A DNA stretch of 64,000 nt from contig SBEH01000006.1 in NCBI GenBank assembly GCA_009668945.1, forward strand, positions 1 through 64,000, written 5' to 3'. How positions within the stretch are numbered: the first letter of the stretch is position 1; every line of letters starts with the position of its first letter. Shown here piece after piece: positions 62,164 through 64,000 of this stretch. This stretch comes from Actinomycetota bacterium (GTDB taxonomy: Bacteria; Actinomycetota; Coriobacteriia; Anaerosomatales; Anaerosomataceae). The position numbers were made by a program, and so were the translations under genes. The notes under the pieces are model-generated. The model searched no databases, had not been told where the DNA came from, and saw only the letters and a list, made by a program, of their open reading frames with translations.

Positions 62164-62622
62164 ATGAAGAGGATCCTCGTTGTCGACGATGAGTCGTCGA
62201 TCCGTCGCCTTCTCAAAGTGGCTCTGACCGGCCGCGGATTCGAGGTCCTCGAGGCCCAAGACGGGCTAGAGGCGATGGGGATGATCGCCGCCGAGAATCC
62301 CGATCTCGTCGTGCTGGATGTCATGATGCCCGGCCTGACGGGCCATCAGGTCCACGACAAGGTACGCCAGAACCCGGCGACCAAGGAGCTGCCGATCCTG
62401 TTCCTGTCGGCGGCCGGCACGTTCGAGGAGCAGTATCACGAGATCGCCGCGGACCCGAACAGCGACTACCTTCCCAAACCGTTCAAGCCTTCGGAGGTCG
62501 CCGAGCATATCGATGCCATGCTCGACCCAGCGAAGCGCGCGGAATTCGAACGTGAGCGCGGGCGCAGGGAGGCCAAGCTCAGCAAGATCGTCGAGATCAT
62601 GCATCGGGACCGCGACCTGTAG
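62164..62622 (+). CDS. Stand-alone receiver protein 2 with charged tail
   Basis: 152 residues. REC domain (about 1-120) with VVDDES, LDVMMP, LSAAG and PKPFKP. A highly charged helix (FERERGRREAKLSKIVEIM) extends it by 30 residues, a possible dimerisation or partner-binding helix. AGGAGGAAGG lies before ATG 62164. Confidence 0.93.
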   Translation: MKRILVVDDESSIRRLLKVALTGRGFEVLEAQDGLEAMGMIAAENPDLVVLDVMMPGLTGHQVHDKVRQNPATKELPILFLSAAGTFEEQYHEIAADPNSDYLPKPFKPSEVAEHIDAMLDPAKRAEFERERGRREAKLSKIVEIMHRDRDL

Positions 62623-62651
62623 CTGCAACTACCTCGCGAACCAGGGGCGCC

Positions 62652-63026
62652 GTGGCGGACGAACGAACCATTCTCGTCGCAGATGACAACCAGCAGATCC
62701 GGATGCTGGTGAAGGCGGCACTGCGCTCGCTCGGCCACGAGCTCGTGGAAGCCGAAGACGGCGAGCAGGCGCTTGAGCAGGCGATCGCAAGCCCGCCGGA
62801 TCTCATCCTGCTCGACGTAACGATGCCCCACCTCGACGGCTGGGAAGTCCTGCACTTCCTGCGCAAACGGCCCGAGACCGCCGACGTCCGGGTCATGATG
62901 CTGACGACCGCTGCTCAGAAGGTCGACCTGGAGCGCGGCGCGTCACTCGGCTGCAACGACTACCTCATCAAGCCGTTCTCCCCGAGTGACTTGCGGACTC
63001 ACGTCGAGCGCATGCTCGCTGGCTAG
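62652..63026 (+). CDS. Stand-alone receiver protein 3
   Basis: 124 residues, REC domain with VADDNQ, LLDVTMP (phospho-Asp), TTAA and IKPFSP. GTG 62652 start; 29 bases after the second receiver gene. Third CheY-like protein in the same transcription unit, suggesting a branched relay. Confidence 0.93.
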   Translation: MADERTILVADDNQQIRMLVKAALRSLGHELVEAEDGEQALEQAIASPPDLILLDVTMPHLDGWEVLHFLRKRPETADVRVMMLTTAAQKVDLERGASLGCNDYLIKPFSPSDLRTHVERMLAG

Positions 63027-63089
63027 CGCACTCCGGCCGCGTTCGCCGAAGCAGCGGCAACGGCGTGCATGCCATGCCGGCCCAGCCCG

Positions 63090-63695
63090 TCAGGCGGGTC
63101 CGACGGAACGCCTGAGCCGCATCTCGTCGCGCACGGGAATGCCCGAGAAGCCCGGCTCCGCCGAGCCGTACTTGTCGGCCAGAAGCCCACGCGCCACCGA
63201 CTCGATGACGAATCCGCACCTCTGGTAGAAGGAGAACGACGGGATGTCGTCGTTGCTGATGCCGACCTTCACCGCCGGCAGTCCACGGGATGCGGCGTTC
63301 TCAACGGCCGCCGCGACCAACGCGCGACCCACGCCATAGCCCTGGAAGTCCGGGTATACGCTCAGCAGCACGATGGCGAGGTCGCCTCCGTCGACCGCGA
63401 GCGAGATCAATCCGGCGAAACGTCCTTCGGAGACGGCGACGAGGTTCTCCTGCTTCAGCACGTCGAACGAGCGCCCGAACACATCGACCTCGGTCTCACC
63501 GAGTGCCTGGTCGCAGATGTCCTCGATGTCGTGCTGGTCGTTGCGCGTAGCCGGCCGCACTTCAACGGCCACGTCCGCGCGTCCAGGCTGGTGTTGGTCG
63601 CAGGTCACCGTGAGACGCGCGTCGGTGAGCGGAAGCTCCCTGCCGCACTCACCGCAGCGGTAGTGCGGGAACGGCACGTCGATCTTCTCGGGCAC
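63090..63695 (-). CDS. GNAT acetyltransferase with N-terminal zinc ribbon
   Basis: 201 residues. An N-terminal zinc-binding segment YRCGECGRELP...TCDQHQ (about 13-37) is followed by a GNAT domain (about 45-190), with the acetyl-CoA loop YPDFQGYGVGRALV (V-x-x-x-x-G-x-G-x-G/A). The C-terminal helix FYQRCGF is typical. The substrate is unknown. AAGGAGG precedes GTG 63695 by 8 bases, which decides the start. Confidence 0.88.
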   Translation of the reverse strand: MPEKIDVPFPHYRCGECGRELPLTDARLTVTCDQHQPGRADVAVEVRPATRNDQHDIEDICDQALGETEVDVFGRSFDVLKQENLVAVSEGRFAGLISLAVDGGDLAIVLLSVYPDFQGYGVGRALVAAAVENAASRGLPAVKVGISNDDIPSFSFYQRCGFVIESVARGLLADKYGSAEPGFSGIPVRDEMRLRRSVGPA

Positions 63696-63789
63696 GCGGA
63701 CCCCTCCTTGAGACGACCCCACGGACTCTGGATGCCCAGTATAGACCCTCCACTGCACAACGCCGTCGGTTGTGCGGCGAAGTGTATGC

Positions 63790-63809
63790 ATATGCCCCCG
63801 GGGGTATAT
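63790..63809. promoter_or_regulatory. CsoR-operator-like palindrome
   Basis: ATATGCCCCCGGGGGTATAT is a 20-base near-perfect palindrome (one G-T mismatch) between the divergent GNAT and secreted-protein genes, 66 bases before ATG 63876. C5-G5 cores flanked by A/T are typical of CsoR/CstR (DUF156) operators. No such regulator is seen in the window. Confidence 0.5.
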
Positions 63810-63875
63810 ATGTAGCGGCTGTACGTAGAGACCGGGCGATCACATGATCCCCGACGCGCCAGATTGGAGGAGACC

Positions 63876-64000
63876 ATGAAGCGAACGACGCTGATCATCG
63901 CACTGACCCTCGTGCTCTTGCTCGCCGTGGCGGCGCCGGCGTTCGCGGTGAGCGGTGCCGATGGTGCCGGCAGGACGTTCGGGCAGGTGCACGCCGACCA
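63876..64000 (+). CDS. N-terminus of a secreted protein (cut by window edge)
   Basis: Only the first 41 residues are present. GGAGGAG (63866-63872) precedes ATG 63876. A typical signal peptide, with a hydrophobic core and AAPAFAVS cleavage region (about 20-25), starts the chain; the mature part begins SGADGAG. No function can be read. Possibly under the palindrome at 63790. Confidence 0.75.
   Translation, partial: MKRTTLIIALTLVLLLAVAAPAFAVSGADGAGRTFGQVHAD

Overview
The window is high-GC, densely packed bacterial chromosome with no rRNA, phage, transposase or CRISPR array. The best guess for the source is a high-GC anaerobic actinobacterium, most like Coriobacteriia. The reasons are an actinobacterial FHA-PstP-RodA/PbpA-PknB cluster, a two-gene SufC-SufB type Fe-S system, larB-larC for the nickel-pincer cofactor, an archaeal-type cofactor-independent phosphoglycerate mutase, and many zinc-ribbon and membrane proteins. 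This placement is inference from gene content, not a phylogeny.

Layout. 1-4.4 kb: three co-directional genes of unknown function, including a 1042-residue membrane protein. 4.5-9.6 kb: a response regulator with a degenerate GGDEF domain, thymidine kinase, tRNA-Ser(GGA), small membrane proteins, a DUF2207 protein and TadA. 9.7-19.4 kb: a PASTA-like membrane protein, an FtsX-type ABC exporter pair, three tRNAs (Ser-UGA, Ser-GCU, Arg-ACG), envelope proteins (SIMPL, PEGA/beta-propeller, zinc-ribbon, HtrA protease), a LOG-like protein and an Rrf2 regulator. 19.5-21.4 kb: a lipoprotein and serS.

21.5-29.7 kb is a stress/defence-flavoured stretch. It has two FitAB-like antitoxin/PIN toxin pairs, an AlkA-like glycosylase, endonuclease V, an rtcB-mazE-mazF series and an AspBHI/MspJI-like modification-dependent restriction enzyme. 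29.7-35.5 kb carries mscL with a zinc-ribbon tail, a methyltransferase, apgM, a PHP phosphoesterase, prephenate dehydratase and a GGEEF diguanylate cyclase. 35.5-39.6 kb is larB-larC-sufC-sufB, a metal-cofactor block. 39.6-43.7 kb holds a HemN/HemW-like radical SAM protein, lipoproteins, tRNA-Leu(CAG) and a glycosyltransferase.

43.7-52.9 kb is the cell-wall/phosphosignalling cluster: SlyD-like FKBP, an unusual Ser/Thr kinase with a polytopic membrane domain, FhaA, FhaB, PP2C phosphatase, a single 913-residue RodA-PbpA fusion (SEDS glycosyltransferase joined to a class B transpeptidase) and the four-PASTA kinase PknB. The fusion is the most striking protein in the window. 52.9-58.8 kb: a phosphoribosyltransferase, an aldo/keto reductase, a CapA-like protein, an HD-GYP phosphodiesterase, tRNA-Arg(CCU) and a three-gene DUF2089-type operon behind a good sigma-70-like promoter. 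58.8-64 kb: rpiA, a PAS-PAS-HisKA-REC-REC hybrid kinase followed by three stand-alone receiver proteins, a zinc-ribbon GNAT enzyme, a CsoR-operator-like palindrome and a truncated secreted protein.

Two working hypotheses stand out. One is a covalently linked elongation synthase controlled by the adjacent Ser/Thr kinase/phosphatase pair. The other is an RNA cut-and-reseal module, in which RtcB could religate the 2',3'-cyclic-phosphate ends that MazF makes. No stretch longer than 300 bases lacks a gene or RNA.
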